64,000 bases of DNA from Pseudomonas syringae. Its GTDB lineage: Bacteria; Pseudomonadota; Gammaproteobacteria; Pseudomonadales; Pseudomonadaceae. The stretch is taken from positions 1-64,000 of the forward strand of contig NZ_JPQU01000040.1 in the NCBI RefSeq assembly GCF_000737245.1. Direction: 5' to 3'. The notes beneath the pieces are model-generated. The model worked only from the letters and a program-made list of their open reading frames with translations, was not told the DNA's origin and did no database searches. Numbering within the stretch: position 1 is the stretch's first letter; every line of letters begins with the position of its first letter. The position numbers and the translations under genes are program-made. Positions 26,731 to 38,579 of the stretch are shown one piece after another.

Positions 26731-26756
26731 CAAAGGCCACCCGAAGGTGGCCTTTG
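26731..26756 (-). terminator. Terminator of the sucCD end of the TCA operon
   Basis: On the minus strand CAAAGGCCACC, a TTCG loop and GGTGGCCTTTG follow the sucD stop by about 25 bases. The T-tract is short. The remainder of the brnQ-sucD spacer shows no gene. Confidence 0.8.
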
Positions 26757-26780
26757 CAGGTCAATCAAATAAGCAAATGC

Positions 26781-27665
26781 TTATTTTTTGACTTCCCAAC
26801 CAGTCAGCTCAGCCAGGGCTTTGCCGATGTCAGCCAGGGAACGCACGGTTTTAACGCCTGCGTCTTGCAGAGCAGCGAATTTCTCGTCTGCAGTGCCTTT
26901 GCCGCCAGAAATGATTGCGCCAGCATGGCCCATGCGCTTGCCCGGAGGAGCAGTCACACCAGCGATGTAGGAAACAACTGGCTTGGTCACGTGTGCCTTG
27001 ATGTAGGCAGCCGCCTCTTCTTCAGCCGAACCGCCGATCTCACCGATCATGACGATCGCTTCGGTCTTCGGGTCTTCCTGGAACAGCTTCAGGATGTCGA
27101 TGAAGTTGGAGCCCGGGATCGGGTCACCACCGATACCAACACAGGTCGACTGACCGAAACCGGCGTCAGTTGTCTGCTTCACAGCTTCGTAAGTCAGGGT
27201 GCCGGAACGCGACACGATGCCTACTTTGCCTGGCAAGTGAATGTGACCTGGCATGATGCCGATCTTGCATTCGCCCGGAGTGATAACGCCTGGGCAGTTA
27301 GGACCGATCAGGACCACACCCAGCTCGTCGCACTTGACCTTGGCTTCCAGCATGTCGATGGTCGGGATGCCTTCGGTGATGCAGACGATCAGCTTGATGC
27401 CGCCGAAAGCTGCTTCAAGGATGGAATCCTTGCAGAAAGGAGCTGGAACGTAGATCACGCTGGCAGTAGCGCCAGTTTTTTCTACAGCTTCTTGCACCGT
27501 GTTGAACACTGGCAGGTTAAGGTGCGTAGTGCCGCCTTTACCTGGAGTCACGCCGCCAACCATTTTGGTGCCGTAGGCAATGGCTTGCTCGGAGTGGAAA
27601 GTACCCTGCGAACCAGTAAAGCCCTGGCAGATTACTTTGGTGTCTTTATTGATCAGGACGCTCAT
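26781..27665 (-). CDS. sucD: Succinyl-CoA synthetase alpha subunit
   Basis: A 294-residue subunit of succinyl-CoA synthetase, which converts succinyl-CoA to succinate with nucleotide triphosphate formation. The CoA-binding fold begins [15 protein letters not shown]. The phosphorylated histidine lies in [18 protein letters not shown], with [28 protein letters not shown] before it. The start codon overlaps the sucC stop by one base (TAATG), so the subunits are coupled. Confidence 0.97.
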   Translation of the reverse strand: MSVLINKDTKVICQGFTGSQGTFHSEQAIAYGTKMVGGVTPGKGGTTHLNLPVFNTVQEAVEKTGATASVIYVPAPFCKDSILEAAFGGIKLIVCITEGIPTIDMLEAKVKCDELGVVLIGPNCPGVITPGECKIGIMPGHIHLPGKVGIVSRSGTLTYEAVKQTTDAGFGQSTCVGIGGDPIPGSNFIDILKLFQEDPKTEAIVMIGEIGGSAEEEAAAYIKAHVTKPVVSYIAGVTAPPGKRMGHAGAIISGGKGTADEKFAALQDAGVKTVRSLADIGKALAELTGWEVKK

Positions 27666-28831
27666 TACTTGCCCTCCGCAGCTTTGACAACTTGTTGAGC
27701 AGCGTCGGTCAGGCTGGTAGCAGCGATGATGTTCAAACCGCTTTCTGCCAGTACTTTAGCGCCCAGTTCAGCGTTGTTACCTTCAAGGCGAACAACAACC
27801 GGGATTTTAACGCCGACTTCTTTCACTGCACCGATGATGCCTTCGGCAATCATGTCGCAACGAACGATGCCGCCGAAGATGTTGACCAGTACTGCGGCGA
27901 CATTGGTGTCGGACAGAATGATCTTGAACGCTTCGGTAACGCGCTCCTTGGTTGCACCACCACCTACGTCGAGGAAGTTGGCTGGCTTGCCGCCATGCAG
28001 ATTGACGATGTCCATGGTACCCATGGCCAGGCCAGCACCGTTGACCATGCAGCCGATGTTGCCTTCCAGTGCCACGTAGTTCAGTTCGAACTTGGCAGCG
28101 TGAGCTTCGCGCGGATCATCTTGCGATGGATCGTGGAAAGCCTTCAGCTTTGGCTGACGGTACATGGCGTTGGCATCGATGTTGATCTTGGCGTCCAGGC
28201 AGTGCAGATCGCCGTCAGCCTTGATTACCAGCGGGTTCACTTCCAGCAGAGCCAGGTCGTGGTCCTGGAACAGTTTGGCAAGACCAGTGAAGATCTTGGC
28301 GAACTGGGAAACCTGCTTGCCTTCCAGACCCAACTGGAATGCCAGATCGCGACCCTGGAATGGCTGAGCGCCTACCAGTGGATCGATCGTGGCCTTGAGG
28401 ATTTTCTCAGGAGTGTCGTGAGCGATTTTCTCGATGTCCACGCCACCTTCGGTGGAAGCCATGAACACGATACGACGGCTCGAACGATCCACTACAGCGC
28501 CGAGATACAGCTCTTTAGCGATGTCGGTGCAGGACTCAACCAGGATCTTGGTCACTGGCTGACCGTTGGCGTCGGTCTGGTAAGTTACCAGACGCTTGCC
28601 CAACCACTGCTGGGCGAACGCTGCAGCGTCTTCTTTGCTGCGAACCAGCTTAACGCCGCCCGCTTTACCGCGACCACCAGCGTGAACCTGAGCTTTGACA
28701 ACCCATTCAGTCCCGCCAATCTTGTCGCAAGCTTCTGCTGCTGCTTCCGGGGTGTCTACTGCGTAGCCTTTGGATACTGGCAGGCCGTACTCAGCGAACA
28801 GCTGCTTACCCTGATACTCGTGAAGATTCAT
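27665..28831 (-). CDS. sucC: Succinyl-CoA synthetase beta subunit
   Basis: A 388-residue ATP-grasp subunit of succinyl-CoA synthetase. The N-terminus [22 protein letters not shown], the nucleotide-binding [18 protein letters not shown] and the succinate-side [14 protein letters not shown] [14 protein letters not shown] are conserved. The start at 28831 gives the canonical N-terminus; the longer frame upstream is untranslated leader. The preceding 189-base spacer carries structured RNA. Confidence 0.97.
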   Translation of the reverse strand: MNLHEYQGKQLFAEYGLPVSKGYAVDTPEAAAEACDKIGGTEWVVKAQVHAGGRGKAGGVKLVRSKEDAAAFAQQWLGKRLVTYQTDANGQPVTKILVESCTDIAKELYLGAVVDRSSRRIVFMASTEGGVDIEKIAHDTPEKILKATIDPLVGAQPFQGRDLAFQLGLEGKQVSQFAKIFTGLAKLFQDHDLALLEVNPLVIKADGDLHCLDAKINIDANAMYRQPKLKAFHDPSQDDPREAHAAKFELNYVALEGNIGCMVNGAGLAMGTMDIVNLHGGKPANFLDVGGGATKERVTEAFKIILSDTNVAAVLVNIFGGIVRCDMIAEGIIGAVKEVGVKIPVVVRLEGNNAELGAKVLAESGLNIIAATSLTDAAQQVVKAAEGK

Positions 28832-28849
28832 GCTTATTACCGTCTTCGT

Positions 28850-29010
28850 TAGGTACTGCGCATTCGGTGCTGCACGTCTGGCGTGCCGCACCACCTGTGA
28901 CCGCTACTCCGGCCCTACCCTTCAGGGAAGAGTCCGGAGGTCGAGTCCGGCGGACATTCCGCGGTGAGACTTGCTCGCAAGGCTCACGACGGGCAGTCCG
29001 TCGTGGTTTC
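28850..29010 (-). ncRNA. Structured leader upstream of sucC, probable sucC RNA motif
   Basis: The minus-strand transcript between lpdG and sucC folds into several hairpins. GGTGC-gg-CACG pairs with CGTG-ca-GCACC at 28892-28866, about 35 bases before the sucC ATG. CTCCGG/CCGGAG with an inner AGGG/CCCT lies around 28940-28905. ACGACGG/CCGTCGT lies at 29007-28988, just after the lpdG stop. A conserved Pseudomonas leader named the sucC RNA motif is known in this position; assignment is by location and hairpin content, not by a covariance search. Confidence 0.5.
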
Positions 29011-29020
29011 TCTTGTTGTC

Positions 29021-30624
<1,604 letters not shown>

Positions 30625-30630
30625 CGTGAA

Positions 30631-31863
30631 TCAGATATCCAGCAGCAGACGAGCCGGATCTTCCAGCAAGTTCTTGATGGTCACCAGGAAGGTCACAGCT
30701 TCTTTACCATCGATCAAACGGTGATCGTAGGACAGAGCCAGGTACATCATCGGACGGATTACGACCTGACCGTTGACCGCCATCGGACGCTGGATGATGT
30801 TGTGCATACCCAGAATGGCCGCTTGAGGCGGGTTGACGATCGGGGTCGACATCATCGAACCGAAGGTACCACCGTTGGTGATGGTGAAGGTACCACCAGT
30901 CATCTCGTCGATGGACAGCTTGCCGTCACGGGCTTTCTTGCCGAATGCAGCGATGCCGCCTTCGATTTCAGCCAGGCTCATCTGCTCTGCGTTACGCAGC
31001 ACCGGAACTACCAGACCACGGTCGCTGGAAACAGCGACGCCAACGTCTGCGTAACCGTGGTAAACGATGTCGGAGCCGTCGATCGAAGCGTTGACTGCCG
31101 GGAAACGCTTCAGCGCTTCGGTAGTAGCCTTGACGAAGAACGACATGAAGCCCAGGCGAACGCCGTTGTTGGACTTCTCGAACAGGTCCTTGTACTTCGA
31201 GCGCAGCGCCATGACTTCGGTCATGTCCACTTCGTTGAACGTGGTCAGCATCGCCATGTTCGACTGAGCTTCAACCAGACGCTTGGCCACGGTGGCACGT
31301 ACACGAGTCATCGGTACGCGCTTCTCGGTGCGATCGCCAACAGCGACAACAGGAGCAGCGGCAGCAGCAGGCTTGGCAGCAGGAGCAGCGGCTGGAGCGG
31401 ATTTCTTCGCTTCAACAGCAGCAACCACGTCTTCCTTGGTCACACGGCCATCTTTGCCAGTGCCTTTGACGCTGGCCAGGTTGATGCCGTTTTCTTCAGC
31501 CAGCTTGCGGGCAGCTGGAGCGGCAACCGAATCTTCGTCACCTGCAGCGGCAGCGGCAGGAGCAGCCGCCTGAGCCGGGGCAGCAGTTGGGGCTGCAGCG
31601 GCAGCCGGGGCAGCAGAAGCAGTCCCGCCTGCATCCAGCGTTGCGATCAGCTCGTTGGACAGGACGATTTCGCCCTCGCCTTTGACGATCGATGCCAGCA
31701 CGCCGTCAGCTTCAGCCAGCACTTCGAGCACTACTTTGTCAGTTTCGATGTCAACCAGCAGCTCGTCACGTTTGACCGCCTCGCCCGGCTGTTTGTGCCA
31801 CTTGGAAATGGTGCCGTCGGCAACTGATTCCGGGAAAGAGGGGGCTTTGATCTCGATAGCCAT
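30631..31863 (-). CDS. sucB: Dihydrolipoyl succinyltransferase (E2) of the 2-oxoglutarate complex
   Basis: A 410-residue core of 2-oxoglutarate dehydrogenase; it transfers the succinyl group from lipoate to CoA. Domains in order: lipoyl domain (1-77) with the lipoylated lysine in [12 protein letters not shown], an Ala/Pro-rich flexible linker, the E3-binding domain ([33 protein letters not shown]), a second Ala-rich linker, and the catalytic domain ending in the active-site [15 protein letters not shown]. It follows sucA after 41 bases with AAGGAATT as ribosome binding site. Confidence 0.97.
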   Translation of the reverse strand: MAIEIKAPSFPESVADGTISKWHKQPGEAVKRDELLVDIETDKVVLEVLAEADGVLASIVKGEGEIVLSNELIATLDAGGTASAAPAAAAAPTAAPAQAAAPAAAAAGDEDSVAAPAARKLAEENGINLASVKGTGKDGRVTKEDVVAAVEAKKSAPAAAPAAKPAAAAAPVVAVGDRTEKRVPMTRVRATVAKRLVEAQSNMAMLTTFNEVDMTEVMALRSKYKDLFEKSNNGVRLGFMSFFVKATTEALKRFPAVNASIDGSDIVYHGYADVGVAVSSDRGLVVPVLRNAEQMSLAEIEGGIAAFGKKARDGKLSIDEMTGGTFTITNGGTFGSMMSTPIVNPPQAAILGMHNIIQRPMAVNGQVVIRPMMYLALSYDHRLIDGKEAVTFLVTIKNLLEDPARLLLDI

Positions 31864-31904
31864 TATCTGTAATTCCTTAATTCGGTTTCTAATGCGCGAA
31901 GGCG

Positions 31905-34736
31905 TTAAACAGTGAAGGCATCTTGCAGCAGTTTTTCCTGCTGTTCAGCGTGCATCGAAGCGTACCCACAAGCAGGCGCGGCAGAGGCGTCACGACCGGC
32001 GTACTCGAGAACGAGGTTGCGGTTGTGATTGCCTACGCTGCGACGCAAGTGATGCTGACTGCTGTACCAGGCACCCTGGTTCATCGGTTCTTCCTGGCAC
32101 CACACTACATTCTGCAGGTTGGTGTAAGGCGCGATCGCCTCCATCAGGTCATCTTCCGGGAACGGATACAGCTGTTCGATACGCACGATGGCAATATCTT
32201 CACGGCCTTCGGCACGGCGTTTTTCCAGCAAGTCGTAGTAAACCTTGCCGCTGCACAGAACCAGACGCGTCACCTTGGCGGCATCGAGGGTATCGATTTC
32301 CGGGATAACGGTCTGGAACGAACCTTCAGCGAGGTCTTCCAAAGTCGAAACGGCCAGCTTGTGACGCAACAACGATTTAGGGGTCAGCACGATCAGCGGC
32401 TTGCGCAGCGGACGAATAACCTGACGACGCAGCAAGTGGTAAATCTGCGACGGCGTGGTCGGTACACAAACCTGAATGTTGTGCTCGGCGCAGCCCTGAA
32501 GGTAACGCTCAAGACGTGCAGACGAGTGCTCTGGGCCCTGCCCTTCATAACCGTGAGGCAGCAACATGGTCAGACCGCACAGACGGCCCCACTTGTGCTC
32601 GCCGCTGGTGATGAACTGGTCGATAACCACTTGCGCACCGTTGGCGAAGTCGCCGAACTGGGCTTCCCAGATAACCAGCGCATCTGGCTGAGTCGTCGAG
32701 TAACCGTATTCAAACGCCAGCACGGCCTCTTCCGACAGGAACGAATCGTACAGATCGAAACGTGGCTGACCGGCGTACAGATTCTGCAACGGGATGTAAG
32801 TCCCGGCGTCTTTCTGATTGTGCAGCACAGCGTGACGGTGCGAGAACGTGCCGCGACCGATGTCTTGACCTGTCATGCGGATCGGGTGACCTTCGAACGC
32901 CAGGGTCGCGTACGCCATGGTTTCTGCGTAACCCCAGTTGATCGGCAGGCCGCCGGCTTGCATTTTCTGACGGTCTTCGTAAATTTTCTGCACCTGACGC
33001 TGAACCACGAAGCCTTCAGGCAGCTCCATCAGTTTGGCGGACAGTTCCTGCAGAGTCTTCAGATCGAAGCGAGTGTCGTGACGCGCTGTCCAGGCGTGGC
33101 CCAGATACGGACGCCAGTCCACGAACAGTTCTTTATTCGGCTCTTTGACCAGACTTTTTACAACGTGCAGACCGTTGTCCAGCGCATTGCGATAGTCATC
33201 GATCTTGCCTTGTACGCGCGCATCATCCAGCACACCGGCCTTGGTCAACTTCTCCGCATACAGCTCACGAGTCGTGCGCTGCTTGGTGATCTGCTGATAC
33301 ATCAACGGCTGGGTGCCACTTGGCTCATCAGCTTCGTTGTGACCTCGACGGCGATAGCAGACCAGATCAATCACCACGTCACGCTTGAACTGCATGCGGT
33401 AGTCAATGGCCAGCTGGGTGACGAACAGGACAGCTTCAGGGTCATCGCCATTCACATGGAGAATCGGCGCCTGGATCATCTTGGCAACGTCGGTCGCGTA
33501 CTCGGTGGAGCGGGAGTCTTCCGGGTTGCTGATGGTGAAGCCAACCTGGTTATTGATGACGATGTGGACGGTACCGCCAGTCTTGAAGCCGCGAGTCTGC
33601 GACATCTGGAAAGTTTCCATGACCACGCCCTGCCCTGCGAAAGCAGCATCACCGTGGAGGGAAATCGGCAGAACCTTGTCGCCATTAGGATCATTACGAC
33701 GATCCTGACGAGCACGAACGGACCCTTCAACCACTGGAGAAACGATTTCCAGGTGGGACGGGTTGAATGCCATGGCCAAGTGAACTTCACCGCCAGTGGT
33801 CATCACGTTCGAAGAGAAACCCTGGTGATACTTCACGTCACCGGACCCCAGCTCGACCTTTTTCTTGCCCTCGAACTCATCAAACAGTTCGCGAGGATTC
33901 TTGCCGAAGGTGTTGACCAGCACGTTCAGACGGCCACGGTGGGCCATGCCGATAACGATTTCCTTGGTGCCGTAGGAACCCGAGCGCTGGATCAACTCGT
34001 CCAGCATCGGGATCAGGCTCTCGCCACCTTCCAGACCGAAACGCTTGGTGCCAGGGTACTTGGTGCCCAGGTACTTCTCCAGGCCCTCTGCTGCGGTTAC
34101 GCGCTCAAGCAAGTGGCTCTGGATTTCAGCGGAAAACGCAGGACGACCACGAACGCTTTCCAGACGTTGCATGAACCAGTTGCGCTGCTCGGAATCGACG
34201 ATGTGCGTAAATTCGGCGCCAATGGTGCGGCAATATGTCTGCTGTAAGGTCTCGTGGATTTCACGTAGGCTCGCTTCCTCTTTGCCAATGAACAAGTCAC
34301 CAGCGCGGAAGGTGGTGTCGAGGTCAGCGTTGGTCAACCCGTAGTGGTTGATCGACAGGTCAGCTGGCCCAGTACGTTGCCACAACCCCAGCGGATCGAG
34401 CTGTGCTGCCTGATGGCCGCGCATACGATAAGCCTGGATGAGCCGCAGTACTTCGACTTGCTTCTTCTCATGCTCACTGCTCACGCTTCCGGCAGACACC
34501 GGTTGGGCGCGGCGCTGGTTTTTGGCCAGCAGCACGAAATGATCGCGAATCGTCGAATGCGATACATCGGTGGCAGCGTTGCCGTCAGCGGGCAACTTCT
34601 GAAAGTAGGTGCGCCATTCCTCTGGCACAGCGTTAGGGTCGTGCAGGTAGAGCTCATAGAGCTCTTCCACATAGGCAGCGTTACCACCGGAAAGGTGGGC
34701 ACTGTTCCACATGCGCTGCATCACGCTTTCTTGCAT
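31905..34736 (-). CDS. sucA: 2-oxoglutarate dehydrogenase E1 component
   Basis: A 943-residue thiamine-diphosphate enzyme that decarboxylates 2-oxoglutarate and succinylates the lipoyl group of SucB. The thiamine-binding region reads [21 protein letters not shown]...[11 protein letters not shown], and active-site histidines are in [11 protein letters not shown]. The C-terminal transketolase-like part has [19 protein letters not shown] sequence. Length matches the bacterial family. It is preceded by a 251-base spacer with hairpins that separates it from sdhB. Confidence 0.97.
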   Translation of the reverse strand: MQESVMQRMWNSAHLSGGNAAYVEELYELYLHDPNAVPEEWRTYFQKLPADGNAATDVSHSTIRDHFVLLAKNQRRAQPVSAGSVSSEHEKKQVEVLRLIQAYRMRGHQAAQLDPLGLWQRTGPADLSINHYGLTNADLDTTFRAGDLFIGKEEASLREIHETLQQTYCRTIGAEFTHIVDSEQRNWFMQRLESVRGRPAFSAEIQSHLLERVTAAEGLEKYLGTKYPGTKRFGLEGGESLIPMLDELIQRSGSYGTKEIVIGMAHRGRLNVLVNTFGKNPRELFDEFEGKKKVELGSGDVKYHQGFSSNVMTTGGEVHLAMAFNPSHLEIVSPVVEGSVRARQDRRNDPNGDKVLPISLHGDAAFAGQGVVMETFQMSQTRGFKTGGTVHIVINNQVGFTISNPEDSRSTEYATDVAKMIQAPILHVNGDDPEAVLFVTQLAIDYRMQFKRDVVIDLVCYRRRGHNEADEPSGTQPLMYQQITKQRTTRELYAEKLTKAGVLDDARVQGKIDDYRNALDNGLHVVKSLVKEPNKELFVDWRPYLGHAWTARHDTRFDLKTLQELSAKLMELPEGFVVQRQVQKIYEDRQKMQAGGLPINWGYAETMAYATLAFEGHPIRMTGQDIGRGTFSHRHAVLHNQKDAGTYIPLQNLYAGQPRFDLYDSFLSEEAVLAFEYGYSTTQPDALVIWEAQFGDFANGAQVVIDQFITSGEHKWGRLCGLTMLLPHGYEGQGPEHSSARLERYLQGCAEHNIQVCVPTTPSQIYHLLRRQVIRPLRKPLIVLTPKSLLRHKLAVSTLEDLAEGSFQTVIPEIDTLDAAKVTRLVLCSGKVYYDLLEKRRAEGREDIAIVRIEQLYPFPEDDLMEAIAPYTNLQNVVWCQEEPMNQGAWYSSQHHLRRSVGNHNRNLVLEYAGRDASAAPACGYASMHAEQQEKLLQDAFTV

Positions 34737-34739
34737 GCT

Positions 34740-34900
34740 TGGTCACCCTCGGTAAGGGGACACCACCGGCGAAGACACCACAGCAAACCTGAGATAGTCA
34801 TGTGCAGCGACTGTATCAAGCCACTTAGGATCACGCAGATAGTCCGGGTACCAGCCCGGATGCCCCTGCTGGTCTCATTTCTTCAAAATAAGAGCCGCAG
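34740..34900 (-). ncRNA. Structured leader upstream of sucA, probable sucA-II RNA motif
   Basis: On the minus strand the spacer before sucA contains TCCGGG/CCCGGA with a six-base loop (34860-34843), and a weaker GGT...ACC stem enclosing CCC/GGG at 34764-34740, next to the start codon. The Pseudomonas sucA-II RNA motif is known at this position. The assignment rests on location and visible stems only. Confidence 0.45.
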
Positions 34901-34921
34901 ACATAGCTGCTGCTCAGGTTA

Positions 34922-34955
34922 AAACTACGGCGCCGGTTGAAGCCTGCGCCGCAGC
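34922..34955 (-). terminator. Weak terminator or attenuator after sdhB
   Basis: On the minus strand CGGCGC and GCGCCG flank a 12-base loop and are followed by TAGTTTTAA, about 35 bases after the sdhB stop. The T-tract is short, so partial termination between sdhCDAB and sucA is likely. Confidence 0.45.
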
Positions 34956-34987
34956 GGTTACTACGGTATTACGGTGTAACAGTCAAA

Positions 34988-35692
34988 TCAGACGCCGTTT
35001 TGCAGGAGCATGTTGCGAACGTGACCGATAGCCTTGGTTGGGTTAAGGCCCTTCGGACAAACGTTTACGCAGTTCATGATCCCGCGGCAGCGGAATACGC
35101 TGAACGGATCATCAAGGGAAGCCAGACGCTCGGCGGTCTTGTTGTCACGGCTGTCAGCCAGGAAGCGGTAGGCTTGCAACAGTGCAGCTGGACCGAGGAA
35201 TTTGTCAGGATTCCACCAGAAGGACGGGCAGGAAGTCGAACAGCAAGCGCACAGGATGCACTCGTACAGACCGTCCAGCTTTTCACGCTCTTCAGGAGTT
35301 TGCAGACGCTCGATGGCCGGAGCCGGAGTGTCGTTGAGCAGATAGGGCTTAACCTTCTCGTACTGCTTGTAGAAGATGCTCATATCGACGACCAGGTCAC
35401 GTATAACCGGCAAACCAGGCAGCGGACGAACCACCAGCTTGTTGCCCTTGACCACAGCGGACAAAGGCGTGATGCACGCCAGGCCGTTCTTGCCGTTGAT
35501 ATTCATACCGTCCGAACCGCAAACACCCTCGCGGCACGAACGACGATAGGAGAAGCCTTCATCCTGTTCTTTGATCAGAGCCAGCACGTCCAGGACCATG
35601 ATGTCCTTGCCGTCTGTATTGACCTGGAACTCCTGCATGAACGGCGCAGCGTCCTGATCAGGGTTGTAGCGATAAACACTGACTTGCAACAT
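34988..35692 (-). CDS. sdhB: Succinate dehydrogenase iron-sulfur subunit
   Basis: A 234-residue peripheral subunit of complex II with three iron-sulfur clusters, passing electrons from SdhA to ubiquinone. The [2Fe-2S] ligands are in SCREGVCGSDGMNINGKNGLAC. The [4Fe-4S]/[3Fe-4S] ligands are in CILCACCSTSCPSF and CRGIMNCVNVCPKGLNP. The ATG at 35692 (MLQVSVYRYNPDQD) is preferred to a GTG three codons earlier because AAGGGTGG is well spaced for it. It follows sdhA by 11 bases. Confidence 0.97.
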   Translation of the reverse strand: MLQVSVYRYNPDQDAAPFMQEFQVNTDGKDIMVLDVLALIKEQDEGFSYRRSCREGVCGSDGMNINGKNGLACITPLSAVVKGNKLVVRPLPGLPVIRDLVVDMSIFYKQYEKVKPYLLNDTPAPAIERLQTPEEREKLDGLYECILCACCSTSCPSFWWNPDKFLGPAALLQAYRFLADSRDNKTAERLASLDDPFSVFRCRGIMNCVNVCPKGLNPTKAIGHVRNMLLQNGV

Positions 35693-35703
35693 ATCGGCCA
35701 CCC

Positions 35704-37476
35704 TTAATAAGTCCGAATCTTAGGTTCAAAAGTCGGGACGGTTTTCGGCGAGAAGTTCACGGCACGCTTGGTTACGCGCTTGTCACCCGGGAAATACAGG
35801 GTGTGGCACAACCAGTTTTCGTCGTCGCGATCTTCGAAGTCTTCACGGGCATGAGCACCACGGGACTCTTTACGATGTTCTGCGGCAATCGCTGTTGCTT
35901 CGGCGACTTCCAGCAGGTTTTGCAATTCCAGCGCTTCGATACGGGCGGTGTTGAACGCCTGGCTCTTGTCGTTGATCTTGACGTTGGCGATGCGCTCACG
36001 CAGACCGGCCAACTGGGCAATGCCCTTCTGCATGTATTCGCCAGTACGGAATACACCGAAGTAGTTCTGCATGCAGCTTTGCAGCTCTTTACGCAGCGTG
36101 GCGACATCTTCGCCTTCAGTACGCTCGTTCAAACCACTCAGACGTGCCAGCGCAGCATCGATGTCAGTCTCGGAAGCGCGACGGTAATCCACGCCTTCAT
36201 TGAGCGCTTGCTCCAGGTGCAGACCCGCAGCACGACCGAATACCACCAGGTCCAGCAGCGAGTTGCCACCCAGACGGTTGGCACCGTGAACCGATACGCA
36301 AGCCACTTCGCCTACCGCGAACAGACCAGGAATGATCTGATCCACGCCTGCCGCGTCTTGCGTAATCGCCTGACCGTGAATGTTGGTGGCAACGCCGCCC
36401 ATCATGTAGTGGCAGGTCGGAACAACCGGAATAGGCGCGACAGCCGGGTCAACGTGAGCAAAGGTCTTGGACAGCTCCATGATCCCTGGCAGACGGCTGT
36501 GAAGCACTTCTTCACCGAGGTGATCAAGTTTGAGCATTACGTGGTCGCCATCTGGACCACAGCCGTTACCGGCAATGATTTCCTTGACCATGGAACGTGC
36601 AACAACGTCACGACCGGCAAGGTCTTTGGCGTTCGGAGCGTAACGCTCCATGAAACGCTCGCCATGCTTGTTGATCAGGTAACCGCCTTCACCACGGCAA
36701 CCTTCGGTAACCAGTACACCTGCGCCAGCGATACCGGTCGGGTGGAACTGCCACATCTCGATGTCCTGGACCGGAACACCTGCACGCAATGCCATGCCCA
36801 CGCCGTCGCCAGTGTTGATCAGGGCGTTGGTGGTGGAGGAATAGATGCGACCTGCGCCGCCGGTGGCCAGTACAGTCGCATTGGAGCGAATGTAGGAGGT
36901 TTCACCGGTTTCGATGCAGATGGCGATGATGCCGACAAAGGCGCCATCCTGGTTCTTCACCAGATCCACTGCGTAGTATTCGTTGAGGAATACGGTGCCA
37001 GCCTTCAGGTTGGCCTGGTACAGGGTGTGCAGCAAAGCGTGACCGGTACGGTCCGCAGCGGCGCAGGTACGAGCAGCCTGGCCACCTTTACCGAAGTCCT
37101 TGGACTGACCACCGAACGGACGCTGATAGATACGGCCCTGCTCGGTACGCGAGAACGGCAGACCCATGTGCTCCAGCTCGAAAACGGCTTCAGGGCCTAC
37201 GGAACACATGTACTCGATCGCGTCCTGGTCACCGATATAGTCGGAACCCTTGACGGTGTCGTACATGTGCCAGCGCCAGTCATCATTTGGATCGGCAGAA
37301 GCAATGGCGCAGGTGATGCCACCTTGAGCGGAAACGGTGTGGGAACGCGTCGGGAAAACCTTGGTGACTACGGCGGTCTTGTGGCCACCTTGAGCCAGCT
37401 GCAACGCAGCGCGCATGCCTGCACCGCCGCCACCGATGATGATGGCGTCGAATGAAAGTGTATTTATGTTAGCCAT
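35704..37476 (-). CDS. sdhA: Succinate dehydrogenase flavoprotein subunit
   Basis: A 590-residue catalytic subunit that oxidises succinate to fumarate with covalent FAD. The FAD fold [21 protein letters not shown], the covalent-flavin histidine in [14 protein letters not shown], and the substrate-binding residues in [15 protein letters not shown] and [18 protein letters not shown] are all present. It is the third gene of sdhCDAB. Confidence 0.98.
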   Translation of the reverse strand: MANINTLSFDAIIIGGGGAGMRAALQLAQGGHKTAVVTKVFPTRSHTVSAQGGITCAIASADPNDDWRWHMYDTVKGSDYIGDQDAIEYMCSVGPEAVFELEHMGLPFSRTEQGRIYQRPFGGQSKDFGKGGQAARTCAAADRTGHALLHTLYQANLKAGTVFLNEYYAVDLVKNQDGAFVGIIAICIETGETSYIRSNATVLATGGAGRIYSSTTNALINTGDGVGMALRAGVPVQDIEMWQFHPTGIAGAGVLVTEGCRGEGGYLINKHGERFMERYAPNAKDLAGRDVVARSMVKEIIAGNGCGPDGDHVMLKLDHLGEEVLHSRLPGIMELSKTFAHVDPAVAPIPVVPTCHYMMGGVATNIHGQAITQDAAGVDQIIPGLFAVGEVACVSVHGANRLGGNSLLDLVVFGRAAGLHLEQALNEGVDYRRASETDIDAALARLSGLNERTEGEDVATLRKELQSCMQNYFGVFRTGEYMQKGIAQLAGLRERIANVKINDKSQAFNTARIEALELQNLLEVAEATAIAAEHRKESRGAHAREDFEDRDDENWLCHTLYFPGDKRVTKRAVNFSPKTVPTFEPKIRTY

Positions 37477-37479
37477 GAA

Positions 37480-37848
37480 TCAGATACCCCAAAGAATCTG
37501 CACACCCCAGACAAAGTAAGCGAACATCGCAACGCCGCAGACTGCCTGGAAAAGGAAACGCACAGTCGTCGCCGACTTGCCCAGCGCCATTGGCGTCAGG
37601 TAGTCAGTGGCGATGGTCCACATGCCGACCCAGGCGTGAGCGCCAAGGGCAACCAGGGCCAACAGACTGAAGATACGCATCCCGTTGTGCGAGAACAGCG
37701 CATGCCAGGTGGCATAGTCGAGGCCAGGATGGGCCACGAGGTATCCGATCAGAAAAATGAAATAAGCCGCGAGCACGACCGCAGATACGCGCTGCGCCAT
37801 CCAGTCATAGAGGCCCGAACGCGACAGGTTAGTGACGTTGGTTACCAT
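37480..37848 (-). CDS. sdhD: Succinate dehydrogenase membrane anchor subunit SdhD
   Basis: A 122-residue inner-membrane subunit with three transmembrane helices that helps bind haem b and ubiquinone. The haem-ligand histidine lies in VALGAHAWVGMW, and the C-terminus ends YFVWGVQILWGI. The second of two nearby ATGs (37848) is chosen because AGGAG is 7-8 bases upstream; it is only one base from the first. The start overlaps the sdhC end by 7 bases. Confidence 0.95.
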   Translation of the reverse strand: MVTNVTNLSRSGLYDWMAQRVSAVVLAAYFIFLIGYLVAHPGLDYATWHALFSHNGMRIFSLLALVALGAHAWVGMWTIATDYLTPMALGKSATTVRFLFQAVCGVAMFAYFVWGVQILWGI

Positions 37849-38228
37849 ATCCATACTCCTGCCAGAACGATTATCACCACGGACACGACGATAACGATTT
37901 TGGAGCCCCGCTTGCCGCCTTCCAGCGTCTCGCCGATGCCCGCATCCATGACCAGGTGACGGATGCCCGCCACGAGGTGATAAAGCAGGGCAGACAACAG
38001 GGCCCAGATCACAAGCTTGGCCAGCGGACTGGTCAGATACGCTTTCACTTCACCGAACCCTTCTTCTGAGCTCAGCGACTTGTCCAATGCATAAAGCATG
38101 ATGACAAGGCCGACAAAGAGGATGACGCCGGATACACGGTGAAGGATGGACGTGTAAGCAGTGACTGGGAGTTTGATGGTCCTTAGGTCTAGGTTTACAG
38201 GTCGTTGGCTTTTCACGGCTTTTTTCAC
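37842..38228 (-). CDS. sdhC: Succinate dehydrogenase cytochrome b556 subunit SdhC
   Basis: A 128-residue inner-membrane subunit with three transmembrane helices. The signature PVTAYTSILHRVSGVILFVGL carries quinone-site residues, and the haem-ligand histidine is in LLYHLVAGIRHLVMDAG. The GTG start at 38228 is supported by AGGGGCT eight bases upstream; a second GTG five codons later is possible. It is the first gene of sdhCDAB. Confidence 0.95.
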   Translation of the reverse strand: MKKAVKSQRPVNLDLRTIKLPVTAYTSILHRVSGVILFVGLVIMLYALDKSLSSEEGFGEVKAYLTSPLAKLVIWALLSALLYHLVAGIRHLVMDAGIGETLEGGKRGSKIVIVVSVVIIVLAGVWIW

Positions 38229-38350
38229 ACTGAAGAGCCCCTAACAATCAGGGCAAATTATTGGGAAGTGCACTGGTCAGGTACCCACCACCCAGGGAGT
38301 GACGACCTCCGGTAAAACAGGCCCTAAAAGCCCCTGGCGGTCGGACGCCG

Positions 38351-38379
38351 AGTATAGACAGTTAGGCCACTAATGACAA
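38351..38379 (-). promoter_or_regulatory. Sigma-70 promoter for sdhCDAB
   Basis: On the minus strand TTGTCA (38379-38374), a 17-base spacer and TATACT (38356-38351) form a near-consensus promoter. The leader to the sdhC start would be about 115 bases. Confidence 0.75.
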
Positions 38380-38493
38380 CGCGCATACTCGCCAAAATGG
38401 TGGATTGCGCTGGCCTGAAAAAAAGCGTAAGTGGACAAAATGTCGCACCCAGTGACAAGCCTCAAAGCCTTCTGAAACACGACTTTAGGCAAA

Positions 38494-38521
38494 TTGACTT
38501 TAGAATTTATCTATCTATAGT
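38494..38521 (+). promoter_or_regulatory. Sigma-70 promoter for gltA
   Basis: TTGACT (38494-38499), a 16-base AT-rich spacer and TATAGT (38516-38521) lie about 60 bases before the gltA ATG, divergent from the sdh promoter. The region between the two promoters, 38380-38493, is available for shared regulators; no clear operator was recognised. Confidence 0.75.
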
Positions 38522-38579
38522 GGTGCGGGCCCTGCGTGGGGGGCCTGTCTGATGATTTGAAGCATAAATAGGAGGCCAC

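Noticed and set aside
28850..29010. The hairpin after lpdG as a rho-independent terminator
   Set aside because: In the transcribed direction it has no T-tract, and sucCD are expected to be co-transcribed; a leader RNA structure is more likely.
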